Below, in pieces: positions 56,549-64,000 of a DNA stretch of 64,000 nt. The DNA comes from Flavobacterium erciyesense. Its GTDB lineage: Bacteria; Bacteroidota; Bacteroidia; Flavobacteriales; Flavobacteriaceae. Each line of letters begins with the position of its first letter. Within the stretch, counting starts at the first letter, position 1. The position numbers and the translations under genes were made by a program. Location: contig NZ_JAGPXB010000006.1 of assembly GCF_018069925.1 (NCBI RefSeq), forward strand, positions 124,001 through 188,000. The letters are read 5' to 3'. The notes beneath the pieces are model-generated. The model was given only the letters and a program-made list of their open reading frames with translations, did not search any database and was not told the origin of the DNA.

Positions 56549-58093
56549 ATGGCTAACCATCAAAAAGATTTTTTATTTGTACTGATAAAGTCGCTTTCGA
56601 AGTCAGAAAAAAGACAATTTAAAATTTTCGCTAGCCGATTAGAAACTAGTTCGAATACCAAGTTTATCGAGCTATTTAACATTTTAGACAAATCAGAAAC
56701 GTATGATGAAAAACTGATTTTAAAAAGTGGCAGTATTAAAAAAGTGCAATTGTCAAATCTTAAATCCTATTTATACAAACAAATTTTGGTGAGTATTCGG
56801 TTGAATATTCCGAGTCAAAATATGCGCTACCAATTGCGAGAGCAAATTGATTTTGCCACAATTTTGTATAACAAAGGATTGTATAAACAAAGTTTGAAAT
56901 TATTGGATAAAACCAAAATTTTAGCTTTGGAGAATGATGAAAAGTTAATGGCCTACGAAATTGTCGAATTTGAAAAACTGATCGAGTCCCAATATATTAC
57001 CCGAAGTATTCAAGGGCGTGCAGATGAATTAGTGGTACAAGCAAAAGAGCTGAACTATCGCAATACAATATCAAGTAAATTATCTAATTTGTCGTTGCAG
57101 CTGTACGGCATCATGCTCAAAACTGGGTATGTAAAAACCGATGCAGAGTATACCTATATTGATGACTACTTTAAAAAACACACCGCTAAACTCGACGAAA
57201 AGAAATTTGGTTTTCGAGAAAAATACTGGTTTTACAATGCTAATTTGTGGCGTAGTTTTTTGGTTCAAGATTTTTTATCTTGCTACAAATATTCCTTAAA
57301 ATGGGTGACTTTGTTTTATGAAAATCCAAGTATGATTTACTTGAATCCCGTTTTTTTCTTGAAAGGAAATCATTATTTATTAGAATCTTTGTACATGCTC
57401 AAGTATAAAACCAAGTTCAAAAAATATCTTGAATTGTTGGAGGAAACCATCAAAGATTCCCGCTTTCCGGTGAATGACAATATTGCAAGTTTATCGTTTT
57501 TGTACGTTTATAATAATAAACTCAATTTACATATTTTGGAAGGTAGTTTTGCCGAAAGTGAATATTTGATTCCAGAAGTATTGCATAAATTGAAAATGCA
57601 CACCGATCACCTTGACGAGCATCACGAAATGTTATTTTACTATAAATTTGCTTCTATTTATTTTGGAAACGAAAAATATACCGAGTGTATTTTTTATCTG
57701 GAGAAAATTATTAATAATAGAAATTTAAGCATGCGCGAAGATTTAATGTGTTTTGCACGTTTGCTGTGCTTGATAGCTCATTATGAACTGGGGAAAGATT
57801 ACTATTTAGAAAATCAGCTAAAAAACACCTACAAGTTTTTAATCAAAATGAATGATTTGCATGAAGTACAAAAAGAAATTATCAAATTCCTGAAAAACTT
57901 AAACTCTATTTATCCGACAGATATCAAGAAAGAATTTATTAAAATGCGAACTCGTTTTATCGAATTGGAACAAAACACTTATGAAAAACGTGCCTTTTTA
58001 TATCTCGATATCATTTCCTGGTTGGAAAGTAAAATAGAAAACAAAAAAATCAGTTTAATTATCAAAGAAAAAGCCCAACAAGCCAATCGTTAA
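56549..58093 (+). CDS. Helical-repeat protein of unknown function
   Basis: A 514-residue soluble protein made almost wholly of helices, with no signal peptide. It starts MANHQKDFLFVLIKSLSKSEKRQFKIFAS, in parts KDFLFVLIKSLSKSEKRQF and KIFAS. Pairs such as KGLYKQSLKLLDKTK and NEKYTECIFYLEKII look like TPR-type units, so it may be a protein-binding scaffold. I do not know a name for the family; related unnamed proteins seem common in Flavobacteriia. It is divergent from leuA and followed by a strong bidirectional terminator. Confidence 0.75.
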   Translation: MANHQKDFLFVLIKSLSKSEKRQFKIFASRLETSSNTKFIELFNILDKSETYDEKLILKSGSIKKVQLSNLKSYLYKQILVSIRLNIPSQNMRYQLREQIDFATILYNKGLYKQSLKLLDKTKILALENDEKLMAYEIVEFEKLIESQYITRSIQGRADELVVQAKELNYRNTISSKLSNLSLQLYGIMLKTGYVKTDAEYTYIDDYFKKHTAKLDEKKFGFREKYWFYNANLWRSFLVQDFLSCYKYSLKWVTLFYENPSMIYLNPVFFLKGNHYLLESLYMLKYKTKFKKYLELLEETIKDSRFPVNDNIASLSFLYVYNNKLNLHILEGSFAESEYLIPEVLHKLKMHTDHLDEHHEMLFYYKFASIYFGNEKYTECIFYLEKIINNRNLSMREDLMCFARLLCLIAHYELGKDYYLENQLKNTYKFLIKMNDLHEVQKEIIKFLKNLNSIYPTDIKKEFIKMRTRFIELEQNTYEKRAFLYLDIISWLESKIENKKISLIIKEKAQQANR

Positions 58094-58095
58094 AC

Positions 58096-58130
58096 TAGAA
58101 AAGGAGGCCAAAATATTGCCTCCTTTTCTA
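58096..58130. terminator. Bidirectional rho-independent terminator
   Basis: A perfect 13-bp stem pairs TAGAAAAGGAGGC (58096-58108) with GCCTCCTTTTCTA (58118-58130), with a 9-base loop. It lies directly after the helical-repeat gene and overlaps the last codon of the convergent 74-residue gene. Confidence 0.85.
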
Positions 58131-58352
58131 TTCTATCTCTTTGCGACCGCGCATAATATCTTCATAACTGGAACATTTAACAAACTCTTGTTCACCATCA
58201 ATAAGCATTGGTAAAAAAATAAATTCTACTTCAGACAAATCTTCTTTTAGATAAAAAGCCATATCATCTAATTTGTAAAACCATTCTTTATCAAATTGTA
58301 CTTTGTTTATAGTAGCGTCTTTGATTAACAATTTTTCGTTGAGCGGCTTCAT
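58128..58352 (-). CDS. Small conserved hypothetical protein
   Basis: A 74-residue acidic soluble protein. The middle EWFYKLDDMAFYLKEDLSEV and the end VKCSSYEDIMRGRKEIE resemble the N-terminal part of phage antirepressor-like (Bro-N/DinD) domains, where a Trp, an acidic helix and an ID..C pattern are common. It could be a short stand-alone member. The match is by eye only. It is monocistronic and convergent with the gene at 56549. Confidence 0.6.
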   Translation of the reverse strand: MKPLNEKLLIKDATINKVQFDKEWFYKLDDMAFYLKEDLSEVEFIFLPMLIDGEQEFVKCSSYEDIMRGRKEIE

Positions 58353-58490
58353 GACTGTGTTTTAATTTTTTTTCAAAAATAGAAACATCATTTAGTTGCT
58401 ACAAATACAAATGAATTTATTTCGAAAAAAATACACAACCATAAAAAGATTGGAATTTAAAAACTTATCGTTACTTTTAATAAAAAAATT

Positions 58491-58607
58491 ATGAACGGAT
58501 TTTTTAAAACTATCATCGCCGGATATGGCGCAAAAAAATTAGGAGGCGGTTGTTTTGGAACCATCCTCCTATTTATTATTATTTATTGGATTTTAGGGTA
58601 TTTTTAA
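58491..58607 (+). CDS. 38-residue small membrane protein
   Basis: A short frame encodes MNGFFKTIIAGYGAKKLGG, then GCFGTILLFIIIYWILGYF. A basic and Gly-rich start is followed by one hydrophobic segment of about 16 residues, the pattern of a single-pass small membrane protein. I recall similar short proteins in Bacteroidota. It lies alone between two minus-strand genes. Function unknown. Confidence 0.55.
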   Translation: MNGFFKTIIAGYGAKKLGGGCFGTILLFIIIYWILGYF

Positions 58608-58631
58608 AATCCGAAATTCCTTTTCTTGATT

Positions 58632-60608
58632 TTAATAAGCTAACAGCGCAATAAGCTCATTTTCAAAACGACCTTTTGGTAAATACTGATCTTCAAGCGC
58701 TTTTGTGAACGGAATTGGTGTGTCTAAACTGGCCACTCGTTTCACTGGTGCATCCAAATATTGGAAACAATTTTCCATAATCAATGCTGATAAATCACTA
58801 GCAATTCCGCCAAACAAACTATCTTCTTGGTAAATTATTGCTCTTCCTGTTTTTTTAACAGATGCAAAAATGGTTTCGGTGTCTAAAGGTTGAAGCGTTC
58901 TTAAATCCAATAAATCTGCTGAAATTTCAAGATTTTTATCCAATGTATCAATTGCCCAATGAACTGCCGCTCCAAAAGCAATAATAGTAACTGAATTACC
59001 TTCTTTCAATAGAGCCGCTTTTCCTAATGGTAAGGTGTAATAATCTTTAGGAACGTCTTGGTAAACGCTACGATACAATTGCTTGTGTTCAAAGAACAAT
59101 ACGGGATTTGGATCGTTAATAGATTCATTCAGTAATCCTTTTGCATCATACGGAAAGGCTGGATAAACCACTTTTAAACCTGGAGTTTTGGTGAACCAAG
59201 CTTCGTTAGTTTGAGAGTGAAACGGTCCCGCTTGAGTTCCACCACCACAAGGCATTCTTACTACAACATCTGCTTTTTCTAACCATCGATAATGCGATTT
59301 TGCCAATAAATTTACAATCGGATTGAATCCTGTCGAAACAAAATCAGCAAATTGCATTTCAACAATCGCTTTGTAACCATTAATAGATAGGCCCATTCCT
59401 GCTGAAACTACGGCGCTTTCGCAAATAGGTGTATTAATCACGCGCTCTTTTCCAAATTGTGCTATAAAGCCATCTGTAATTTTAAAGGCACCACCATATT
59501 CTGCAATATCTTGTCCCATGATTACCGAATTTTCAAAGCGCTCCATAGATTGTTGCAGAGCACTTGAAATTGCATCGATAAAACGAATATTTTCTTTTTC
59601 TCTTGATGGTTTAACCTCCTCAAAAGCAAATGGTTTATATACATCATTTAGTTCTTCCGTCAAAGAAGCTTCAATTTCAGCTTCTGCGTTAGCTAGAGCC
59701 AAATGTTCTTCAATTTCCTGCTTAATGTCAAGATGAAAAGCCACATCATCATCGGTTTTCAAAATGCCGTTTTCTATCAAATAATTTCTAAAGTTTTCTA
59801 CCGGATCTTTTTCTGCCCACATATCCATTAATTCCTGCGGAACGTATTTTGTTCCACTCGCCTCCTCGTGCCCGCGCATTCGGAATGTTTTAAATTCTAG
59901 CAAAACAGGACGTGGATTTTCTTTCATAGAAGCTTTTAACTCTGATAACAAGTTTACAACTTCCAAAATATTGTTTCCATCAACAATATGACTTTCCATT
60001 CCGTAACCAATGCCTTTATCAGCTAAATTTTCACAGCGGTATTGCTCATTTGTTGGTGTAGAAAGTCCGTATCCATTATTTTCAATTACGAAAAGCACGG
60101 GTAATTCCCATACCGAAGCAATGTTTAAAGCTTCGTGAAAATCCCCTTCACTTGTGGCGCCTTCTCCAGTAAAAACAGCTGTAATTTTGCCATTTTTCTT
60201 GAGTTTATTGGCCAATGCAATTCCATCAGCCACACCTAACTGCGGTCCCAAATGCGAAATCATACCAATAATTTTATACTGTTGCGAGCCAAAATGAAAA
60301 CTACGATCGCGACCTTTTGTAAAACCATTGGCTTTGCCTTGCCATTGCGAAAAAAGACGGTACAACGGAATATCTCTTCCTGTAAATACGCCCAAATTTC
60401 TGTGCATAGGCAAAATGTATTCATCAGAATCTAAAACTGCAGTAACACCAACGGAGATAGCTTCTTGTCCTATTCCAGAAAACCACTTGGATACTTTGCC
60501 TTGGCGAATTAGTTTTAGCATTTTTTCCTCGATAAGACGCGGTTTTAATAGCTTTTTGTAAAGTGTTATAAGCTCAAGGTCAGTGAGGTTTTTTCTATCA
60601 AAAGTCAT
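58632..60608 (-). CDS. Branched-chain 2-oxoacid dehydrogenase E1, alpha-beta fusion
   Basis: A 658-residue fused E1 component. The alpha half (1 to about 310) has the ThDP motif GEGATSEGD...IENN and the [11 protein letters not shown] phosphorylation-loop-like segment. The beta half (about 335-658) begins [15 protein letters not shown], with [12 protein letters not shown] and [15 protein letters not shown]. The fusion is usual in Bacteroidota and is assigned to 2-oxoisovalerate dehydrogenase rather than pyruvate dehydrogenase. It feeds branched acyl-CoA primers to fatty-acid synthesis. No E2 or E3 gene is adjacent. Confidence 0.9.
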   Translation of the reverse strand: MTFDRKNLTDLELITLYKKLLKPRLIEEKMLKLIRQGKVSKWFSGIGQEAISVGVTAVLDSDEYILPMHRNLGVFTGRDIPLYRLFSQWQGKANGFTKGRDRSFHFGSQQYKIIGMISHLGPQLGVADGIALANKLKKNGKITAVFTGEGATSEGDFHEALNIASVWELPVLFVIENNGYGLSTPTNEQYRCENLADKGIGYGMESHIVDGNNILEVVNLLSELKASMKENPRPVLLEFKTFRMRGHEEASGTKYVPQELMDMWAEKDPVENFRNYLIENGILKTDDDVAFHLDIKQEIEEHLALANAEAEIEASLTEELNDVYKPFAFEEVKPSREKENIRFIDAISSALQQSMERFENSVIMGQDIAEYGGAFKITDGFIAQFGKERVINTPICESAVVSAGMGLSINGYKAIVEMQFADFVSTGFNPIVNLLAKSHYRWLEKADVVVRMPCGGGTQAGPFHSQTNEAWFTKTPGLKVVYPAFPYDAKGLLNESINDPNPVLFFEHKQLYRSVYQDVPKDYYTLPLGKAALLKEGNSVTIIAFGAAVHWAIDTLDKNLEISADLLDLRTLQPLDTETIFASVKKTGRAIIYQEDSLFGGIASDLSALIMENCFQYLDAPVKRVASLDTPIPFTKALEDQYLPKGRFENELIALLAY

Positions 60609-60631
60609 TTTTAGGTTTTTAGTATCGATTT

Positions 60632-60639
60632 CAAAGATA
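60632..60639 (-). promoter_or_regulatory. -7 box of the E1 fusion gene
   Basis: On the minus strand this reads TATCTTTG, 24 bases from the E1 start codon. It is identical to the plus-strand -7 box of the divergent dioxygenase gene at 60724-60731. No clear TTG is seen at the -33 distance. Confidence 0.5.
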
Positions 60640-60723
60640 AAAATTTATAACAGTTTTTAATTATTTTGTTATATTTTTTTATTTTAATATCATTTTTTAA
60701 AATTCGAAATTAAAATTATTCTT

Positions 60724-60731
60724 TATCTTTG
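60724..60731 (+). promoter_or_regulatory. -7 box of the dioxygenase gene
   Basis: TATCTTTG, 45 bases upstream of the ATG at 60776. It matches TAnnTTTG exactly; no TTG is seen at the usual -33 distance. Confidence 0.5.
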
Positions 60732-60775
60732 TAACAGCAAGATTTATTCCTTGCAATTTATAAAATTATTTAAGT

Positions 60776-61726
60776 ATGCAAAACATTCCTAGTGTTGACT
60801 TGCGTGATTTCCTGTCGGATGACCCGGCACGTAAACAAAAATTTGTAAATGAAATCGGAAGTGCATTTGAAGACATTGGCTTCGTAGCACTCAAAGGGCA
60901 TTTTTTAAATGATCAGTTAGTTGAAGAATTGTATGGTGAAATTAGAAATTTTTTCGCCCTACCATTAGAAACCAAACGTAGTTATGAAATTCCTGGAATT
61001 GGCGGACAAAGAGGTTATGTTTCTTTTGGAACAGAACACGCCAAAGGCAGAAAAGAAGGAGATTTGAAAGAATTTTGGCATTTTGGACAATACGTGTCTG
61101 AAGATTCAAAGTACGCTGCAGAATATCCTGAAAATGTTGAAGTAAACGAACTACCTCGTTTTAATGTAGTCGGAAAAGAAGCCTACCAAATGTTAGAAAA
61201 AACAGGTGTGTATGTATTAAGAGCTTTGGCTTTACGATTAGGATTAGATGAATTTTATTTTGACAATTATGCCAAAGATGGAAATTCTATCCTAAGACCT
61301 ATTCATTACCCTCCAATTACATCAGAGCCTGAAAACGCTATTAGAGCTGCTGCTCATGGTGACATCAATTTGATTACGTTGTTGATGGGTGCTCAAGGCA
61401 AAGGCTTACAAGTACAAAACCACAACGGAGAATGGATTGACGCTATTGCTGAGCCAGACGAGTTGGTAATTAATGTAGGTGACATGCTATCACGTCATAC
61501 CAACAACAAATTAAAGTCGACTATTCATCAAGTAGTGAATCCTCCTCGTGAATTATGGGGAACTTCTCGTTACTCTATTCCGTTTTTTATGCACCCAGTG
61601 AGCGATATGCCATTGAATTGCCTAGAAAACTGCATCGATGCCGAAAATCCAAAACAATTTGAAGACATCACTGCAGGTGATTACCTTTATGAGCGTTTAG
61701 TAGATTTAGGTTTGATCAAAAAATAA
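60776..61726 (+). CDS. 2-oxoglutarate/Fe(II)-dependent dioxygenase, isopenicillin N synthase family
   Basis: A 316-residue oxygenase. The non-haem iron ligands are H194, D196 (HGDINLITLL) and H251 (STIHQVVN), and R265/S267 (RYSIPFF) bind 2-oxoglutarate, so the site is complete. The N-terminal DIOX_N part starts QNIPSVDLRDFL. Family members hydroxylate or desaturate small molecules; the substrate cannot be told. It stands alone with a clear promoter and a terminator. Confidence 0.92.
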   Translation: MQNIPSVDLRDFLSDDPARKQKFVNEIGSAFEDIGFVALKGHFLNDQLVEELYGEIRNFFALPLETKRSYEIPGIGGQRGYVSFGTEHAKGRKEGDLKEFWHFGQYVSEDSKYAAEYPENVEVNELPRFNVVGKEAYQMLEKTGVYVLRALALRLGLDEFYFDNYAKDGNSILRPIHYPPITSEPENAIRAAAHGDINLITLLMGAQGKGLQVQNHNGEWIDAIAEPDELVINVGDMLSRHTNNKLKSTIHQVVNPPRELWGTSRYSIPFFMHPVSDMPLNCLENCIDAENPKQFEDITAGDYLYERLVDLGLIKK

Positions 61727-61747
61727 ATATTAATTCAATAGTTCAAG

Positions 61748-61777
61748 AAAGACATCGAGTTCGCTTGATGTCTTTTT
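61748..61777 (+). terminator. Rho-independent terminator with TTCG loop
   Basis: AAAGACATCGAG (61748-61759), loop TTCG, CTTGATGTCTTT (61764-61775), then more Ts. One G-U pair is in the stem. It ends the dioxygenase gene. Confidence 0.88.
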
Positions 61778-61792
61778 CTTTTTCCTAGAATT

Positions 61793-61833
61793 GGATCGCG
61801 GATAACGCTGATTTTAAAATGATTTACACTGAT
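61793..61833 (+). repeat. Left inverted repeat flanking the GxxExxY gene
   Basis: GGATCGCGGATAACGCTGAT followed by TTACACTGAT. The sequence is similar to the reverse complement of 62226-62267, so the two enclose the GxxExxY gene as imperfect inverted repeats. Confidence 0.6.
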
Positions 61834-61843
61834 ATTTAAATTT

Positions 61844-62227
61844 ATGAGTAGTATTTTACATCAAGAATTAACTAGGTCAATTATAAAAATATTCTTTGAC
61901 GTTTACAATGAGTTAGGATATGGTTTTCTGGAAAGAGTATATCAGAATGCATTATATTTTGAGCTGAAAGCCAATGGTTTTCATGTTGAAGCTCAAAAAA
62001 AAATCAAAGTATATTATAAAGAAATTGAAGTTGGTGATTACTATGCTGATATTATCGTAAATGACTTAGTAATATTAGAGTTAAAAGCTCAAGAGTATAT
62101 AGTTGAAGCAAATGAATTTCAACTAATCAATTATTTAAAAGCGACAAATTGCGAAGTTGGATTGCTTTTAAACTTTGGTAAAAAACCAGAATTTATTAGA
62201 AAAGTATATCAAAATAATAGAAAATAA
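61844..62227 (+). CDS. GxxExxY protein (PD-(D/E)XK-like)
   Basis: A 127-residue protein. The name motif is present as G27-F-L-E30-R-V-Y33. D69 followed by E79 and K81 (YYADIIVND..ILELK) fits the D...ExK core of PD-(D/E)XK nucleases. These proteins are abundant, often many copies per genome in Bacteroidota, with no firm function. Flanking imperfect inverted repeats at 61793-61833 and 62226-62267 suggest that the gene moves as a cassette (inference). Confidence 0.88.
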   Translation: MSSILHQELTRSIIKIFFDVYNELGYGFLERVYQNALYFELKANGFHVEAQKKIKVYYKEIEVGDYYADIIVNDLVILELKAQEYIVEANEFQLINYLKATNCEVGLLLNFGKKPEFIRKVYQNNRK

Positions 62228-62267
62228 AAATCCGCGTAAATCCGTATTATCCGTATTATCCGCGTGC
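62226..62267 (+). repeat. Right inverted repeat flanking the GxxExxY gene
   Basis: ATCCGCGTAAATCCGTATTA followed by TCCGTATTATCCGCGTGC. The internal word ATCCGTATT is tandem. Its reverse complement (CGCGGATAATACGGAT) resembles the left arm CGCGGATAACGCTGAT. Confidence 0.6.
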
Positions 62268-62281
62268 AATATTATAAAATT

Positions 62282-62611
62282 ATGGACTTACAAGACCAAT
62301 TAAAAAACCTTTTCCCTGATCACGAACCCTTGCCAGAAGAAGTTGTAACACCTGAACCCCACGAATTATACGTTCAAAAAGAACCTATGATATGTAAATT
62401 TGAAAAACGTAAAGGAAAAGCAACCACAATCATTGAAGGTTACGAAGGTACGGACGAAGATTTTAAAATTCTAGCCAAAGAAATTAAAACTAAACTGAGT
62501 GTTGGCGGTACTTTCAAAGACGATTCGATTATCATTCAAGGAGATTACCGAGATAAAATAATGGAAATATTAAAACTAAAAGGATTCAAAGTAAAACGTG
62601 TTGGAGGTTGA
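62282..62611 (+). CDS. SUI1/eIF1-like translation factor (YciH type)
   Basis: A 109-residue protein. The C-terminal SUI1 domain (about 38-109) has KRKGKATTIIEGYEG, LAKEIKTKLSVGGTFKD and IIQGDYRDKIMEIL, the typical basic beta-alpha fold that binds the small ribosomal subunit. The N-terminal 35 residues are acidic and Pro-rich. The ATG at 62282 is preferred; a GTG at 62264 is in frame but lies in the repeat. It likely affects start-codon selection. Confidence 0.9.
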   Translation: MDLQDQLKNLFPDHEPLPEEVVTPEPHELYVQKEPMICKFEKRKGKATTIIEGYEGTDEDFKILAKEIKTKLSVGGTFKDDSIIIQGDYRDKIMEILKLKGFKVKRVGG

Positions 62612-62660
62612 TAGTAAGCTGTTTGCAGTCTCAGTATACAGTCTCAGTTTTAATATTCAG

Positions 62661-62690
62661 TTGAGCAACTTAAAACTTTAAACTTTAAAC
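62661..62690. repeat. AACTTTAAAC-type repeat, single arm
   Basis: TTGAGCAACTTAAAACTTTAAACTTTAAAC, split as TTGAGCAACTTAAAAC and TTTAAACTTTAAAC. It matches the right arm of 1767-1830, including the GAGCAACTT junction. The left arm is missing or strongly decayed. Confidence 0.55.
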
Positions 62691-62700
62691 AAAAAAAATA

Positions 62701-63573
62701 ATGATACAATCATCAGAATTAATATTAAATCCAGACGGTAGCGTTTACCATTTGAATTTAAAACCCGAAAATATTGCGCACGATATCATCTTTGTAGGTG
62801 ATCAAAATCGTGTCGAGAAAATCACTCAATTTTTCGATAGTATTGAATTTTCGACTCAAAAAAGAGAATTTAAAACCCAAACCGGAATTTTTAAAGGCAA
62901 GCGCATTACCGTGATGTCTACCGGAATTGGTCCCGATAATATTGACATTGTAATCAACGAGCTTGATGCTTTGGTAAACATTGACCTTGAAACGCGTCAG
63001 CCAAAAGAAAATTTAACTTCCTTGAACATTATTCGCATCGGAACTTCAGGTTCTTTGCAGGCTAATATTCCTGTGGATAGTTTTGTATTGTCTAAATTTG
63101 GCTTGGGATTAGACAACATGCTTCGCTCCTATTTAATTGACGAAGTTTCGAATCTAGAAATAGAAGATGCTTTCGTTCAACATACTAATTGGGATCTCAA
63201 AAAAGGAAAACCGTATGTAATTGCTTGTTCTGAAAAATTAGAAAAAGTGATTGAAAGCGACCAAATGCACAAAGGAATCACAGCAACTGCTGGAGGTTTT
63301 TACGGACCACAAGGACGCGTTCTCCGTTTGAACATTCAGGATGAAGCATTGAATTCAAAGATGGATAATTTTAAATTTGGTGACAGCCAAATTACCAATT
63401 TAGAAATGGAAACCGCAGCAATATATGGACTTTCGGCACTTTTAGGACACAATGCCTTGTCATTAAACGCCATCATTGCCAATCGTGCATCTGGAACTTT
63501 TAGTGAAAATCCTTACAAAGCAGTAGATGCCTTAATTGCGTATACGCTAGAAAAACTGGCCGCAAGAATCTAA
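62701..63573 (+). CDS. Nucleoside phosphorylase (uridine phosphorylase-like)
   Basis: A 290-residue enzyme of the PNP/UDP family. Motifs include IFVGDQNRVEKI, MSTGIGPDNIDIVINEL, in parts VMSTGIGPDN and IVINELDAL, then IRIGTSGSLQ (phosphate site) and NLEMETAAIYGLSALLG (ribose-binding Glu-Met-Glu). It cleaves nucleosides with phosphate in salvage; base preference is uncertain. It is followed by a strong hairpin and then the edge gene. Confidence 0.9.
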   Translation: MIQSSELILNPDGSVYHLNLKPENIAHDIIFVGDQNRVEKITQFFDSIEFSTQKREFKTQTGIFKGKRITVMSTGIGPDNIDIVINELDALVNIDLETRQPKENLTSLNIIRIGTSGSLQANIPVDSFVLSKFGLGLDNMLRSYLIDEVSNLEIEDAFVQHTNWDLKKGKPYVIACSEKLEKVIESDQMHKGITATAGGFYGPQGRVLRLNIQDEALNSKMDNFKFGDSQITNLEMETAAIYGLSALLGHNALSLNAIIANRASGTFSENPYKAVDALIAYTLEKLAARI

Positions 63574-63599
63574 ATCCATAATTCTCGAAACATACATTT

Positions 63600-63650
63600 G
63601 TAGTTTTAAAAAACAATTTATTCTTTTTTAAAACTACATTTGTTTTTTGA
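63600..63650 (+). terminator. Rho-independent terminator of the phosphorylase gene
   Basis: A perfect 14-bp stem pairs GTAGTTTTAAAAAA (63600-63613) with TTTTTTAAAACTAC (63624-63637), then ATTTGTTTTTT. It lies 26 bases after the stop. Confidence 0.75.
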
Positions 63651-63661
63651 ACAAACAACGA

Positions 63662-64000
63662 ATGAAAATAATACTTACCGGTGCCACGGGCGTTTTAGGA
63701 TCGCACGTCATGTATGAAATTCTAGAACTTTTTAGCACTTCTAATCCTGATGGAAAACTCTTTTTGATAGCTCGAAACAAAGGAAAAAAATCGGCCCACG
63801 ATCGCATCAAAGAATTGCTTACAAGCAGCTACACACCTTCTGTATTACTCCAGCAAGGCTTTGAAAAGCTTCAAAAATTTATCGAAATCATTGATACAGA
63901 TTTAGCTGATATTCAAAATACGGTAACCGAAAAAATCAAAGGAGCGTATTTCATTCACTCGGCTGGTTTGGTCAATTTGTCTACAGATGAATCCCAGCGC
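63662..64000 (+). CDS. Thioester-reductase/SDR-like protein, partial
   Basis: The first 113 codons of a gene cut by the window's right edge. It starts MKIILTGATGVLGSHVMYEI, the NAD(P)-binding TGxxGxxG loop of the extended SDR family. FLIARNKGKKSAHDRIKELL and the later GAYFIHSAGLVNLS match the male-sterility/thioester-reductase group (fatty acyl-CoA reductase-like). Such enzymes reduce acyl thioesters or act as epimerases; the rest of the gene is needed to decide. Confidence 0.8.
   Translation, partial: MKIILTGATGVLGSHVMYEILELFSTSNPDGKLFLIARNKGKKSAHDRIKELLTSSYTPSVLLQQGFEKLQKFIEIIDTDLADIQNTVTEKIKGAYFIHSAGLVNLSTDESQR

Noticed and set aside
58128..58352. Prophage remnant because of antirepressor-like residues
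   Set aside because: No integrase, structural gene or attachment repeats surround it; the similarity is short and judged by eye.

Overview
The window is about 64 kb of AT-rich chromosome from a member of the Bacteroidota, most likely Flavobacterium or a close relative. The signs are -7 boxes of the flavobacterial form TAnnTTTG, almost no Shine-Dalgarno sites, bifunctional HisB and HisIE, a one-chain alpha/beta E1 dehydrogenase, families typical of the phylum (DUF2911, DUF6155, GxxExxY, SUI1-like factor), and many short palindromic intergenic repeats. No rRNA, tRNA, CRISPR array, transposase or phage gene was recognised. The assignment comes from gene content only.

Layout. 0-4.8 kb: a small secreted DUF2846 protein, then the distal histidine operon hisB-hisH-hisA-hisF-hisIE (hisG, hisD and hisC are probably left of the window). 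4.9-10.5 kb: a plus-strand set of a carbohydrate-module esterase, an M17 aminopeptidase, an ATP-grasp ligase and a secreted M1 peptidase. 10.5-20.9 kb: a ten-gene minus-strand operon with a two-subunit GMC sugar dehydrogenase, cytochrome c, two Gfo/Idh/MocA oxidoreductases, a DUF1080 hydrolase, three TIM-barrel isomerases/lyases and an MFS transporter. It reads as a 3-keto-glycoside oxidation and cleavage pathway. 21.3-26.2 kb: a five-gene minus-strand operon with a YbdK-type carboxylate-amine ligase, an ATP-grasp ligase, a class I glutamine amidotransferase, a divergent ATP-grasp-like protein and an esterase. This is a candidate uncharacterised peptide or amide biosynthesis system, and the ATP-grasp/aminopeptidase/esterase set at 5-8.7 kb may be its other half.

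26.5-37.1 kb: mixed housekeeping genes (MscS-type channel, two helicases, serine hydrolase, Bcr/CflA-type transporter, TauE/SafE permease with a divergent Lrp/AsnC regulator). 37.2-39.8 kb: a cNMP/CBS/DUF294 protein paired with a degenerate DEDD exonuclease. 39.8-45.2 kb: a type III polyketide synthase cluster with its own ACP, ketosynthase, dehydratase, phosphopantetheinyl transferase, methyltransferase and flavoprotein. 46-56.4 kb: acs, then the branched-chain amino acid operon leuA-leuB-ilvD-ilvB-ilvN-ilvC, all on the minus strand; between acs and ilvC lies a 493-base gap with an exact FNR-type palindrome, a promoter and a 16-codon ORF. 56.5-64 kb: an orphan helical-repeat protein, small ORFs, the fused branched-chain 2-oxoacid dehydrogenase E1, a 2OG-Fe(II) dioxygenase, a GxxExxY gene flanked by inverted repeats, a SUI1-like factor, a nucleoside phosphorylase, and the start of a thioester-reductase-like gene cut by the right edge.

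How the genes connect: the leu/ilv operon and the E1 fusion make and use branched 2-oxoacids, which may supply branched acyl starters; acs supplies acetyl-CoA; the T3PKS cluster consumes acyl chains; the 3-keto-sugar operon passes electrons from periplasmic sugar oxidation to a c-type cytochrome. These links are inferences from gene content.
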